Notes: generated from the letters alone by a model not told the origin. 64,000 nucleotides of DNA from Sedimentitalea sp041224545 (GCF_041224545.1 NZ_JBGFGP010000069.1:1-64000), one strand, 5' to 3'. Shown: positions 37,682-46,430, counted from the stretch's first letter. Made by a program: numbers and translations.

Positions 37682-37695
37682 TTGACATACATCAA
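37682..37695 (-). promoter_or_regulatory. FNR/FnrL-type binding site upstream of the Rrf2 gene
   Basis: TTGACATACATCAA matches TTGA-N6-TCAA exactly and the stricter TTGAT-N4-ATCAA at nine of ten positions. Centred at 37688.5, it would place a class II activated start near 37647, 19 bases before the Rrf2 start codon. It ends only 20 bases before the rightward gene at 37716, too close to activate it in the usual way. Confidence 0.6.
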
Positions 37696-37715
37696 TAGCG
37701 ACAGCGCAGGCACGC

Positions 37716-38294
37716 ATGACAGCGGACCCTTACTTTTTCGGCTACGGCAGCCTCGTGAACCGCGCGACCCACGACTTCACGAATCCGCAACCGGCGCAGC
37801 TGACCGGCTGGTGCCGTGCCTGGCGGCACACCGATCTGCGCCCGGCGGCCTTCCTCACCGTGGTACCCGCGCCGGACACCACGATCGACGGATTGATCGC
37901 CCATGTGCCGAATGGCGACTGGCAGGCCCTGGATCAGCGCGAATGGGCCTATGATCGCATACCGGCAACCGCGTCCGTGACCCATCCGGTAACCAAACCC
38001 GTCGAGATCGCGGTCTACAGCGTGCCGCTGACGCGCCACACCACGCCGACAGACCGCCACCCGATCCTGCTCAGCTATCTCGACGTGGTGATTCAGGGCT
38101 ACCTGAGGGAATTCGGGACAGGCGGCGCCGACCGCTTCTTTCAGACGACACAGGGCTGGGAGACACCGATCCTCGATGACCGCAACGCCCCGCGCTATCC
38201 ACGCCACCAGCAACTGACCGCGCAACAGATCGCCTATGTCGACGACCGGCTCGCCGCAATGAAGGCCCGCATCGTGACCACATCGGGCCGCTGA
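37716..38294 (+). CDS. Gamma-glutamylcyclotransferase-like protein
   Basis: A 192-residue cytoplasmic protein of the GGCT/AIG2/ChaC-like fold. The substrate loop FGYGSL (8-13) is intact, and LDQREWAYDR contains Glu76 in the position of the catalytic acid of this superfamily. It would cleave gamma-glutamyl peptides to 5-oxoproline, but substrate cannot be deduced. The start overlaps the Rrf2 control region. It ends before a repeat element and convergent gltX. Confidence 0.8.
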   Translation: MTADPYFFGYGSLVNRATHDFTNPQPAQLTGWCRAWRHTDLRPAAFLTVVPAPDTTIDGLIAHVPNGDWQALDQREWAYDRIPATASVTHPVTKPVEIAVYSVPLTRHTTPTDRHPILLSYLDVVIQGYLREFGTGGADRFFQTTQGWETPILDDRNAPRYPRHQQLTAQQIAYVDDRLAAMKARIVTTSGR

Positions 38295-38311
38295 TCCGCC
38301 ACCGCTTCAGC

Positions 38312-38345
38312 TTTGGCAAAATACTCCCGCCGGAGGCTCCCGCAG
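38312..38345. repeat. Single copy of the GGAGTATTTT-type intergenic repeat
   Basis: Read leftward the segment contains CCGGCGGGAGTATTTTGCC, related to the right half of the paired repeats at 7864-7936. It lies between convergent genes, 18 bases past the GGCT stop and 27 before the gltX stop. Confidence 0.6.
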
Positions 38346-38371
38346 TTTCCACGGGCGCCGACGTCTTTTGT

Positions 38372-39697
38372 TCAGGCGCGCGCGCGCACGACCTGCATCA
38401 GCGGCATCAGCGCCGCCATTTCCGGTCCGCGCTCCAACCCGGTCACCGCCTTGCGCAGGGGCATGAACAGCCCCTTCCCCTTGCGCCCGGTCGCCGCCTT
38501 GACCGCATCGGTCCAAGTCTTCCAGGTCTCGCCGTCATAGGGCGCATCCGGCAACAGCGACATCGCCTCTGCGACAAATGCGCGGTCTTCCTCGGCGATC
38601 AACGGCTCGGCGCCGTCCCGGCACAGGATCCACCAAGGCTCAAGATCGCCCAGCGTCGTTATGTTGTCGCGCGCCATCAGCCAGAAAGCCTCGGCAAGGT
38701 CATCGGGCACGCCCGCCGCCGAGACCGCGTCACGCACCTCCGACAGCGGCAGGCCCTGCAGGTAGTGACCGGTCAGCGGAAACAGATCATCCACATCGAA
38801 CTTGGTCGGCGCACTGCCGAAGCGCGAGATGTCAAACCCATCGACCAACTCGTCGATGCTGCCGCGCAATTCCACCGGATCGCTCGACCCCAGCCGCGCC
38901 AGCAGGCTCAGAAGTGCCATCGGCTGCACCCCGCGTTCGCGCAGGTCACGCAGCGCCAATGTTCCCAACCGCTTGCTCAGCGCCTCGCCCTGCGGACCGG
39001 TCAGCAGCGAATGATGGGCAAAGCGCGGCGGTTCGAAACCAAGCGCGTGCATGATCTGGATCTGTGTCGCGGTATTGGTCACGTGATCCGAGCCCCGCAC
39101 CACGTCGGTCACGCCCATCTCGGTGTCATCGACCACCGACGCAATCGTATAGAGCACCTGCCCGTCGCCCCGGATCAGGACCGGATCGCTGACGCTGGCG
39201 GCGTCGATCGAGATGTCGCCAAGGATACCGTCGGCCCACTCGATCCGTTCGTGGTCAAGCTTGAAGCGCCAGACACCATCCCCGCGCTCGGCGCGCAGCG
39301 CGTCCTTTTCTGCATCGCTCAGGCTCAGAGCCGCGCGATCGTAGACCGGCGGCTTCCCCATGTTCAGCTGTTTCTTGCGCTTTAGGTCAAGTTCGGTCGG
39401 TGTCTCGAAGGCCTCGTAAAAGCGTCCCATCTCGCGCAACCGATCGGCGGCCTCTGCATAGCGGTCCAACCGCGCGGATTGCCGCTCGATACGATCCCAA
39501 TGCAGGCCGAGCCAGTCCAGATCTTCCTTGATCGCATCCACATAGGATTCCCTGGAGCGGTCGGGATCGGTGTCGTCGATGCGCAGAATGAACGTGCCAC
39601 CCGCCTTGCGCGCGATCATGTAGTTCATCAGCGCCGTGCGCAGGTTTCCGACATGGATATAGCCGGTAGGCGAAGGGGCAAAACGGGTGGTTGTCAT
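38372..39697 (-). CDS. gltX: Glutamate--tRNA ligase
   Basis: Class I synthetase for tRNA-Glu. The 441-residue protein begins TTTRFAPSPTGYIHVGN with HIGH-type HVGN (15-18); the KMSKS-type motif is ALSKRLG (239-245). WRFKLDHERIEW and GDGQVLYTIASVVDD are conserved core segments. It is shorter than typical 470-residue GluRS, consistent with the second, shorter GluRS found in many Rhodobacterales; whether it charges tRNA-Gln as well cannot be read from the sequence. Followed by the MBL gene divergently. Confidence 0.94.
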   Translation of the reverse strand: MTTTRFAPSPTGYIHVGNLRTALMNYMIARKAGGTFILRIDDTDPDRSRESYVDAIKEDLDWLGLHWDRIERQSARLDRYAEAADRLREMGRFYEAFETPTELDLKRKKQLNMGKPPVYDRAALSLSDAEKDALRAERGDGVWRFKLDHERIEWADGILGDISIDAASVSDPVLIRGDGQVLYTIASVVDDTEMGVTDVVRGSDHVTNTATQIQIMHALGFEPPRFAHHSLLTGPQGEALSKRLGTLALRDLRERGVQPMALLSLLARLGSSDPVELRGSIDELVDGFDISRFGSAPTKFDVDDLFPLTGHYLQGLPLSEVRDAVSAAGVPDDLAEAFWLMARDNITTLGDLEPWWILCRDGAEPLIAEEDRAFVAEAMSLLPDAPYDGETWKTWTDAVKAATGRKGKGLFMPLRKAVTGLERGPEMAALMPLMQVVRARA

Positions 39698-39954
39698 CGG
39701 TATCTCCTGTTCGGCGATCTGTTGTCACAGGGATGCGCCTTTGTCCAGCCAGAGCGCCATACCCGGCACCGCGGCACGGCTCGGCACAAGCGAAGAAATC
39801 GCTCGCATGATCATTGGTTGACCGTCCGTCATGCGTGGCCATGACGAAATTCATCACATCTCGGTGCGCGCCGCTCAAGGGGGCGAACAACACGTGGCCA
39901 AAGGGCGAAACAGTTCTATCATGAACATGATGCCCGAACACAGGAGACCGCCCG

Positions 39955-40869
39955 ATGACCAGACTCACCCGTCGCGCCGCATTGGCAGGGGCTGCTGCCC
40001 TGCCGTTCGCCGCCGCCGCTGTCCGCACCCATGCCGCCGCCCCGATGATGGGCGCGTCAAATCCGCCCTACAACCGTTTCAGGCTGGGAGAGTTCGACGT
40101 CACAACGATTCTCGCCGGCACCCGCACGGTCGGGGACCCGCAGAACATATTCGGCATGAACGTGTCTCCCGAAGCGTTCAAAGAGGTCTCGGACGCGGCC
40201 CATATACCGACGGACCAGGCGCAGTTCTTTTTCACCCCCACCATCGTCAACACCGGAGCCGAGCTTGTGCTGTTCGATACCGGTCTGTCGGCAGAGGGCA
40301 CCACCGCTGCGCTGGCTGCCGCCGGATACACACCCGACATGATCGATGTCGTGGTCATCACGCATATGCATGGCGACCATATCGGCGGCGTGACGAATGG
40401 CGACGCGCCCACCTTTCCCAATGCCCGCTATGTCACCGGATCGGCCGAGTTCGACGCCTGGAGCGCCATGGGCAACGACACGTTCGATGCCAAGATGAAA
40501 CCTCTGGCCGAGCAAACCACGTTCATCCCGGGCGGGGCCGACGTGACAGGCGGCATCACCGCGATGGAGGCTTTCGGTCACACGCCGGGGCACATGGCCT
40601 ACCTGCTGGACAGTGGCGGCAGCCAATTGCTGATCGGTGCCGATTTCACCAATCACTATGTCTGGTCGCTCGCCTATCCCGATTGGGAAGTGAAATTCGA
40701 CATGGACAAGGAAATGGCCGCCCGGACCCGGCGCAAGATTCTCGGGATGCTGGCCACCGACGGGCTCCCCATGATCGGCTATCATATGCCATGGCCGGCG
40801 GTCGGCTATGTCGAAACACGTGGCGATGGATTTCATTATGTACCCCACAGCTATCAACTGATGTTGTAA
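39955..40869 (+). CDS. Exported MBL-fold metallohydrolase
   Basis: A 304-residue metallo-beta-lactamase-fold hydrolase. The metal motif THMHGDHIGG gives His137, His139, Asp141 and His142, with further ligands probably in GHTPGHMAY and GADFTNH. The N-terminus RLTRRAALAGAAALPFAAAA is a twin-arginine-type signal with cleavage after THA (residue 27), so it is likely exported folded with metals. AGGAGA precedes the ATG. Substrate unknown; nothing favours beta-lactams. Confidence 0.88.
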   Translation: MTRLTRRAALAGAAALPFAAAAVRTHAAAPMMGASNPPYNRFRLGEFDVTTILAGTRTVGDPQNIFGMNVSPEAFKEVSDAAHIPTDQAQFFFTPTIVNTGAELVLFDTGLSAEGTTAALAAAGYTPDMIDVVVITHMHGDHIGGVTNGDAPTFPNARYVTGSAEFDAWSAMGNDTFDAKMKPLAEQTTFIPGGADVTGGITAMEAFGHTPGHMAYLLDSGGSQLLIGADFTNHYVWSLAYPDWEVKFDMDKEMAARTRRKILGMLATDGLPMIGYHMPWPAVGYVETRGDGFHYVPHSYQLML

Positions 40870-40950
40870 CCATGCGCAGAGCGTGCCCTGCCCTCACCGA
40901 AACGCGCTCGGCATCTTCAAGTCGTGGCGGGCCTGCGTCATAAGACGCGC

Positions 40951-41343
40951 ATGCCCGAGTCCCCATCCCTTGATGAGTTCGAAACCATGGCCCGCCACAC
41001 GATCAGCACGCTGCCCGAGCCGTTTCGCGGCCCGGCGCGTGACGTGGCGGTTTGCGTTGCCGACTGGCCGTCACGACAGATGCTGCACGAGCTCGGGATA
41101 AGCGACCCCTTGCACCTGACCGGGCTGTATGACGGCACACCGATGACACTGAAATCGGTCTGGGATCAGCCGGAGCAGCCCGATACGGTGTGGCTGTTCC
41201 GCGAGCCGATCCTCGCGGAATGGCGCGCACGGCGCGGTGTTGCCCTCGCGGATCTGATCGCGCATGTCACGATCCATGAATTTGCACACCATTTCGGCTG
41301 GTCCGACGACGACATCGCACGGATCGACCGTTGGTGGGAATGA
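40951..41343 (+). CDS. Small zincin-type metallopeptidase (DUF1025-like)
   Basis: A 130-residue cytoplasmic protein of the short metallopeptidase family with the zinc motif HEFAHHFGW (His109, Glu110, His113) near the C-terminus. LTGLYDGTPM matches the family's conserved substrate-side region. No signal peptide. The start MPESPSLDEF is chosen because it aligns with family length. Role unknown. Its TGA stop abuts the nadE stop as TGATCA. Confidence 0.8.
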   Translation: MPESPSLDEFETMARHTISTLPEPFRGPARDVAVCVADWPSRQMLHELGISDPLHLTGLYDGTPMTLKSVWDQPEQPDTVWLFREPILAEWRARRGVALADLIAHVTIHEFAHHFGWSDDDIARIDRWWE

Positions 41344-43002
41344 TCAGCTTGGGTCGCGCCAGCGATTGACGATCGGATAGCGCCGGTCAAGCCAGAACGC
41401 CGCCTTGGTCAGACGCGGCCCGGGAGCCGACTGAAACCGCTTGTATTCGCTCATGTAGATCAGCCGCTCGACCTTTTGCGCGGTTGCCCGGTCAAACCCT
41501 GCTGCAACGCAATCCGCAATCGACCCGTCCTTGTCCACAAGGATCTCCAGCATCGCATCAAGCGCCGGATAGTCCGGCAGGCTGTCGCTGTCTTTCTGGT
41601 CTTCCCGCAGTTCCGCAGACGGTGGCTTGTCGATCACGTTGGGGCGGATCACCTCGCCCGCGGGCCCCATCATCCAGTCGCGATGGTTGGCATTTCGCCA
41701 GCGGCAGGTCTCGAATACCCGCGTCTTGTAGAGATCCTTGATCGGATTATAGCCACCTGCCATGTCCCCGTAGATGGTGGCATATCCCACCGCGACCTCG
41801 GATTTGTTGCCGGTGGTCAGCAACATCTCGCCGAACTTGTTGCTCATCGCCATCAGGAGCAGCCCGCGCAGCCGCGACTGGATGTTTTCTTCGGTCAGCC
41901 CCGGCTCGGTGCCCGCAAAGAGCGGCGCAAGCGTCCGGGTGATCGCGGCGCGCCCCTCGCTGATCGGGATGTAATCGTAATGGCATCCGAGCGCCTCGGC
42001 GACGGCCTCGGCATCGGCAAGGCTTTCATCGCTGGTGTATTCCGAGGGCAGCATCACGCATCGCACGTTCTCCGGCCCCAGCGCATCCGCCGCTATGGTG
42101 GCGACGATGGCGCTGTCAACGCCTCCTGACAGACCGAGCAGGACCCTGGAAAAACCCGACTTTGCCATGTAATCGCGCAATCCCGTCACCATCACGCGAT
42201 AATCCTGTTCATATGCGTCGGGATGGGAATGCTCGACACCGGGCAGGATGCGCCAACCGGTGTCGCCGCGCTCAAGGTCCAGATGCTGGATCGCCTCGTC
42301 AAACAGCGGCATTTGCAGGGCGAGTGCGCCACCAGGGTTCAGCGCGAAACTGCCTCCGTCAAAGACCTGGTCATCCTGCCCGCCCACCATGTTGAGATAG
42401 ATCAATGGCAAGCCGGTTTCGACAACCCGTGCCACCATATGGTTCAGCCGGGTTTCGAATTTGTCGCGGTAATAGGGCGATCCGTTGGGGATCAGCAGGA
42501 AATCCGCCCCGGTCTCGGCCAGCGTTTCCGCCACGTCCTCGTGCCACGCATCCTCGCAAATGGGTGATCCGATGCGCACGTCGCCCACCGCATAAGGCCC
42601 GCCAAGCGGCCCGGTATCGAAAATGCGCATCTCATCGAATACGGTTTCATTCGGCAGGTGGTGCTTGAACACCGTGCTGACAATCTGCCCGCCCCTGAGG
42701 ATCATGTAGCAGTTATAAAGCTCCGTCCCTTCGAGCCACGGACCACCGATGGCCATCGCCGGCCCGTCAGCACAATCGGCAGCCAGCTTGCGAACCGCGT
42801 CAATCGCTGCCGTGTGAAAGGCCGGCTTCATCACAAGGTCCTGCGCATTATAGCCGGTGATGAACATTTCCGGCAGCGCCACGAGGTCCGCATCGGCTTT
42901 GCGCCCCTGCTCCCACGCGGCGCGGGCCTTGTCCGCGTTGCCGGTCAGATCACCGACAACCGGGTTGAGTTGCGCCAGAGTTATGCGAAATCGGTCAGCC
43001 AT
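41344..43002 (-). CDS. nadE: Glutamine-dependent NAD+ synthetase
   Basis: Final step of NAD synthesis, amidating nicotinate adenine dinucleotide with ammonia from glutamine. The 552-residue protein fuses an N-terminal nitrilase-type amidase (Glu45 in LPEMF, Lys113, Cys149 in ICED) to a C-terminal synthetase with the PP-loop LSGGVDSA (291-298) and LLTTGNKSEVAVGYATIYGD. The start MADRFRITLAQLNP is preferred over an ATG 11 codons upstream. Divergent from the MORN-repeat gene. Confidence 0.95.
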   Translation of the reverse strand: MADRFRITLAQLNPVVGDLTGNADKARAAWEQGRKADADLVALPEMFITGYNAQDLVMKPAFHTAAIDAVRKLAADCADGPAMAIGGPWLEGTELYNCYMILRGGQIVSTVFKHHLPNETVFDEMRIFDTGPLGGPYAVGDVRIGSPICEDAWHEDVAETLAETGADFLLIPNGSPYYRDKFETRLNHMVARVVETGLPLIYLNMVGGQDDQVFDGGSFALNPGGALALQMPLFDEAIQHLDLERGDTGWRILPGVEHSHPDAYEQDYRVMVTGLRDYMAKSGFSRVLLGLSGGVDSAIVATIAADALGPENVRCVMLPSEYTSDESLADAEAVAEALGCHYDYIPISEGRAAITRTLAPLFAGTEPGLTEENIQSRLRGLLLMAMSNKFGEMLLTTGNKSEVAVGYATIYGDMAGGYNPIKDLYKTRVFETCRWRNANHRDWMMGPAGEVIRPNVIDKPPSAELREDQKDSDSLPDYPALDAMLEILVDKDGSIADCVAAGFDRATAQKVERLIYMSEYKRFQSAPGPRLTKAAFWLDRRYPIVNRWRDPS

Positions 43003-43158
43003 GCTGCCCCCGTACCCAGAACCATCCCCTGCCATTTAGCAGATCACCGCCCGAGTAAAAGAGAGCAGGGCAAAAGACATTGCTCAATCCGGCACGCTCG
43101 CATAATTTCGCACCACAGGGCGCAGAAGCCGCCAGAACATCGGGCAACAGGGCATCTC

Positions 43159-44586
43159 ATGACAGTTCCAACCGTACTTCGCCGACTCTCAGCGACCACA
43201 TCCGTATTGCTGGTCATGTCCGTTGCCGGCCCGGCGCTGGCACAGACCGAACAGATCCTGACCAAGCAGGACGATATCGGCGGCGTCTACGAAGGCACGT
43301 TTCGCGGCGGGCTGCAACATGGCACCGGCACCTACACCCTGCCCAATGGTTACGAATACAGCGGCGACTGGGTGGATGGCGAGATCACCGGCAACGGTGT
43401 CGCAAAGTTCCCCAACGGCTCGGTCTACGAAGGTGAGTTCGCCAAGGGAAAGCCCCAGGGCAAGGGCAAGATCGTCTTTGCCGATGGCGGCACCTACGAG
43501 GGGGAATGGGCCGATGGCAAGATCAATGGTCGCGGGGTCGCGACCTATGCGAACGGCGTGCGCTACGAAGGCGAGTTCAAGGACGCGCAGCATCACGGCA
43601 CCGGCACGATGCAGGACCCGGATGGATACGAATATGTCGGAGACTGGGTGGAGGGCGTCAAACAGGGCAAGGCCGTCATCACCTATGCGGATGGCGCGGT
43701 CTATGACGGAGAGCTTGTTGCCGGCAAACGGTCTGGCAAGGGCAAACTGACGCTGACGGACGGGCTGGTTTACGAAGGCGAGTGGAAGAACGGACAATTC
43801 GACGGCACGGGCACGCTCGTGCAACCCAACGGTGATACATATACCGGCCAGTTCGTCGGTGGACGCCGGCAGGGCAAGGGGCGCGTCGACTATGCCAACG
43901 GTGACAGCTACGAGGGCGATTTTACCGAGGATCACCGTGACGGGACAGGTACGTTCACAGGCTCGGACGGGTATGTCTATTCCGGCACCTGGGTGGCCGG
44001 CAAGATCGCTGGCAACGGAAGGGTGACCTATCCGGACGGATCGATCTATGTCGGCGAGTTCAGCGACGATCTCGCGAATGGCGCCGGCAAGATCACCTAT
44101 CCGGACGGGGCGTCTTACGAGGGCAACTGGGTCGCCGGGGTCATCGAGGGCACAGGCACCGCAACCTACCCCAACGGCGTTGTCTATGAGGGCGAATTCA
44201 GAAACGCGCAGAATCACGGCAAGGGCGTCATGACCTATTCGGACGGCTATCGCTATGAAGGTGACTGGGTGGATGGCCAGCGGCAGGGCAGCGGCAAGGC
44301 GACCTATGCGGACGGATCCGTTTACGAAGGCACATTCGACAAGGGCGCACGCCACGGCACCGGCAAGATCGTGATGCAGAACGGTTTTATCTACGAAGGC
44401 GAATGGACTGCGGGCAAGATCACCGGCAACGGGCGCGCAACCTATTCCAACGGTGACGTCTACGAAGGTGAATTCCTGGAAGGCAAACGGCATGGCGAGG
44501 GGACAATGCGCTATGCCAGCGGTCAGCAGGAAAGCGGCGAATGGGCAAACGGCGCGCTGAAACCGGAACCCGCGGCGCAGGAGTGA
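43159..44586 (+). CDS. Exported MORN-repeat protein, 18 full repeats
   Basis: A 475-residue protein with a signal peptide (cleavage near ALA-Q29), a short linker, and from residue 44 eighteen unbroken 23-residue MORN repeats of the form YEGEF/W...G.G.....DG, ending in a partial nineteenth. Repeats alternate F and W at position 5 and form two 9-repeat blocks (44-250 and 251-457) that align repeat for repeat, suggesting duplication of a 621-bp unit. MORN arrays form extended beta hairpins that bind lipids or proteins; here the array would be periplasmic or surface-exposed. Function unknown. GC and codon use resemble its neighbours. Confidence 0.9.
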   Translation: MTVPTVLRRLSATTSVLLVMSVAGPALAQTEQILTKQDDIGGVYEGTFRGGLQHGTGTYTLPNGYEYSGDWVDGEITGNGVAKFPNGSVYEGEFAKGKPQGKGKIVFADGGTYEGEWADGKINGRGVATYANGVRYEGEFKDAQHHGTGTMQDPDGYEYVGDWVEGVKQGKAVITYADGAVYDGELVAGKRSGKGKLTLTDGLVYEGEWKNGQFDGTGTLVQPNGDTYTGQFVGGRRQGKGRVDYANGDSYEGDFTEDHRDGTGTFTGSDGYVYSGTWVAGKIAGNGRVTYPDGSIYVGEFSDDLANGAGKITYPDGASYEGNWVAGVIEGTGTATYPNGVVYEGEFRNAQNHGKGVMTYSDGYRYEGDWVDGQRQGSGKATYADGSVYEGTFDKGARHGTGKIVMQNGFIYEGEWTAGKITGNGRATYSNGDVYEGEFLEGKRHGEGTMRYASGQQESGEWANGALKPEPAAQE

Positions 44587-44631
44587 CGCGGCAGGTCGCA
44601 GGCGGTCACGACCAACGGCACAAAAACGGCC

Positions 44632-44659
44632 TTTTCATTTCCGACCGGGCGGATATAAC
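44632..44659 (+). promoter_or_regulatory. Candidate leuA promoter
   Basis: TATAAC (44654-44659) is a good -10 box, with TTTTCA (44632-44637) 16 bases upstream as a weak -35. The predicted start near 44666 would put the leader peptide ATG (44668) almost at the mRNA 5' end, a leaderless uORF. Confidence 0.4.
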
Positions 44660-44667
44660 CTTTGGCC

Positions 44668-44751
44668 ATGACACATGACGCACATATCCGTTTCGCAGCC
44701 GTCTCTGGCGGCGCGGCGCTGTGCGGCCTACTGATCCTAAAGCGCCTCTGA
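44668..44751 (+). CDS. Leucine-rich leader peptide upstream of leuA
   Basis: A 27-codon reading frame running from ATG at 44668 to TGA at 44751. Its end reads ALCGLLILKRL: five Leu codons among the last ten, two being CTA, a codon otherwise rare in this GC-rich sequence, plus one Ile codon. It is 78 bases upstream of leuA and the stop lies inside the first arm of a perfect hairpin. This is the arrangement of an amino-acid attenuator, where ribosome stalling at Leu codons selects the RNA fold. No ribosome-binding site is visible, consistent with leaderless translation. Confidence 0.6.
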   Translation: MTHDAHIRFAAVSGGAALCGLLILKRL

Positions 44752-44808
44752 GCGTGCCAACCGGCGCGCCCGCTCAGAGGATGCAGCCTGCGCGCCATTG
44801 GCTTTAGG
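44736..44808 (+). promoter_or_regulatory. leuA leader RNA: competing hairpins
   Basis: Three pairings are visible. CCTCTGAGCG (44745-44754) pairs perfectly with 44771-44780. The segment 44757-44769 (CCAACC then GGCGCGC) pairs with GCGCGCC...TTGG at 44790-44801, 11 pairs around a small internal loop. CCTAAAGC (44736-44743) pairs with GCTTTAGG (44801-44808). The first two interlock, so they should exclude each other unless a pseudoknot forms. The first arm overlaps the leader peptide stop. No T-run follows, so control may act on leuA translation or through Rho. Confidence 0.6.
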
Positions 44809-44829
44809 ACAGATACGAAAGAACCCGAC

Positions 44830-46404
44830 ATGACACAGACAACTGACAAAGATCGCGTCTTGATCTTCGACACCACGTTGCGCGATGGCGAACAGAGCCC
44901 CGGCGCGACGATGACCCACACGGAAAAGCTCGAAATCGCCAGCCTGCTCGACGAGATGGGCGTAGATATCATCGAGGCCGGGTTTCCCATCGCCTCCGAA
45001 GGCGACTTCAAGGCGGTCAGCGAAATTGCCGCGAATTCCCGTAACAGCGTGATTTGCGGCCTCGCCCGCGCCAATATCGGCGATATCGACCGCTGCTGGG
45101 AGGCGGTCAGAAACGCCGCGCAGCCACGTATCCACACCTTCATCGGCACGTCACCGCTGCACCGCGCGATCCCGAATCTCACACAGGATGAAATGGCCGA
45201 TCGGATCCATGAAACCGTGACCCATGCGCGCAATCTCTGTGACAATGTGCAATGGTCACCGATGGACGCCACCCGCACCGAATGGGATTACCTCAAGCGC
45301 GTTGTCGAGATCGCGATCAAGGCCGGCGCCAGCACGATCAACATTCCGGACACCGTGGGGTATACCGCCCCGGTCGAGAGCGCCGATCTGATCAAGCGGC
45401 TGATCGCCGAGGTACCCGGTGCCGACACGGTGGTCTTTGCCACCCATTGCCACAACGACCTTGGCATGGCGACCGCCAACAGCCTTGCAGCCGTCGCAGG
45501 CGGCGCCCGCCAGATCGAGTGCACGATCAACGGCCTCGGCGAACGGGCTGGCAACACCGCCCTTGAAGAAGTGGTGATGGCATTGAAAGTGCGCCACGAC
45601 ATCATGCCCTGGCACACCGGCATCGACACCTCCAGGATCATGAATATCAGCCGCCGGGTCGCCACGGTCAGCGGTTTTCCGGTGCAGTATAACAAGGCCA
45701 TCGTCGGCAAGAACGCCTTTGCGCATGAATCCGGTATCCACCAGGATGGAATGCTCAAGAATCCCGAGAATTTCGAGATCATGCGCCCCGAGGATGTGGG
45801 CTTGACCGCATCCAACCTCGTCATGGGCAAGCATTCAGGCCGCGCCGCGCTGCGCGACAAGCTCGAACAACTTGGCTTTGAGATCGGCGACAACCAGCTC
45901 AAGGATTTGTTCGTGCGGTTCAAGGAACTGGCCGACCGCAAGAAAGAAGTGTTCGACGATGACATCGTCGCGCTGATGCGGGCAGGCGAAGATCCCGAAA
46001 ACGACCATCTACAAATCGTGTCGATGAAGGTGGTCTGTGGCACAGGCGGCCCGGCGGAGGCCACGATAGAGATGGAAATCGACGGCAAGGATTCGATCGC
46101 GACCGCACATGGCGATGGTCCGGTCGATGCGTCGTTCAAAGCCATTCGCGAGCTTTACCCGAATGCCGCGCATCTGCAGCTTTATCAGGTGCACGCGGTC
46201 ACCGCGGGCACCGATGCGCAGGCAACCGTCTCCGTTCGGCTGGAAGAAGACGGGATGATCTCGACCGGGCAGTCGGCCAACACCGACACCGTGGTCGCCA
46301 GCGCCAAGGCCTATGTCAATGCGCTCAACCGGCTGATCACCCGGCGTGAAAAATCCGCCCCGGGCAGCGATGTCCGCGAGATCAGCTACAAGGACGTGTC
46401 CTGA
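44830..46404 (+). CDS. leuA: 2-isopropylmalate synthase
   Basis: First committed step of leucine biosynthesis: condenses acetyl-CoA with 2-oxoisovalerate. The 524-residue protein has the HMGL-like barrel with TTLRDGEQSPG (15-25) and the metal pair HCH (His206, His208) in THCHNDLGMATANS, then GERAGNTALEEV. From about 395 on is the LeuA regulatory domain that confers leucine feedback (VSMKVVCGTGGPAEATIEM). It sits behind a leucine leader peptide and competing hairpins, so control is probably both allosteric and by attenuation. Closed by a bidirectional terminator. Confidence 0.95.
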   Translation: MTQTTDKDRVLIFDTTLRDGEQSPGATMTHTEKLEIASLLDEMGVDIIEAGFPIASEGDFKAVSEIAANSRNSVICGLARANIGDIDRCWEAVRNAAQPRIHTFIGTSPLHRAIPNLTQDEMADRIHETVTHARNLCDNVQWSPMDATRTEWDYLKRVVEIAIKAGASTINIPDTVGYTAPVESADLIKRLIAEVPGADTVVFATHCHNDLGMATANSLAAVAGGARQIECTINGLGERAGNTALEEVVMALKVRHDIMPWHTGIDTSRIMNISRRVATVSGFPVQYNKAIVGKNAFAHESGIHQDGMLKNPENFEIMRPEDVGLTASNLVMGKHSGRAALRDKLEQLGFEIGDNQLKDLFVRFKELADRKKEVFDDDIVALMRAGEDPENDHLQIVSMKVVCGTGGPAEATIEMEIDGKDSIATAHGDGPVDASFKAIRELYPNAAHLQLYQVHAVTAGTDAQATVSVRLEEDGMISTGQSANTDTVVASAKAYVNALNRLITRREKSAPGSDVREISYKDVS

Positions 46405-46430
46405 CGAAAGGCGTCAAAAACGACCGCCAA

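Noticed and set aside
43288..44529. 69-bp periodic DNA repeat read as a CRISPR-like or satellite array
   Set aside because: The periodicity is fully explained by in-frame MORN repeats; there are no unique spacers between identical repeats.
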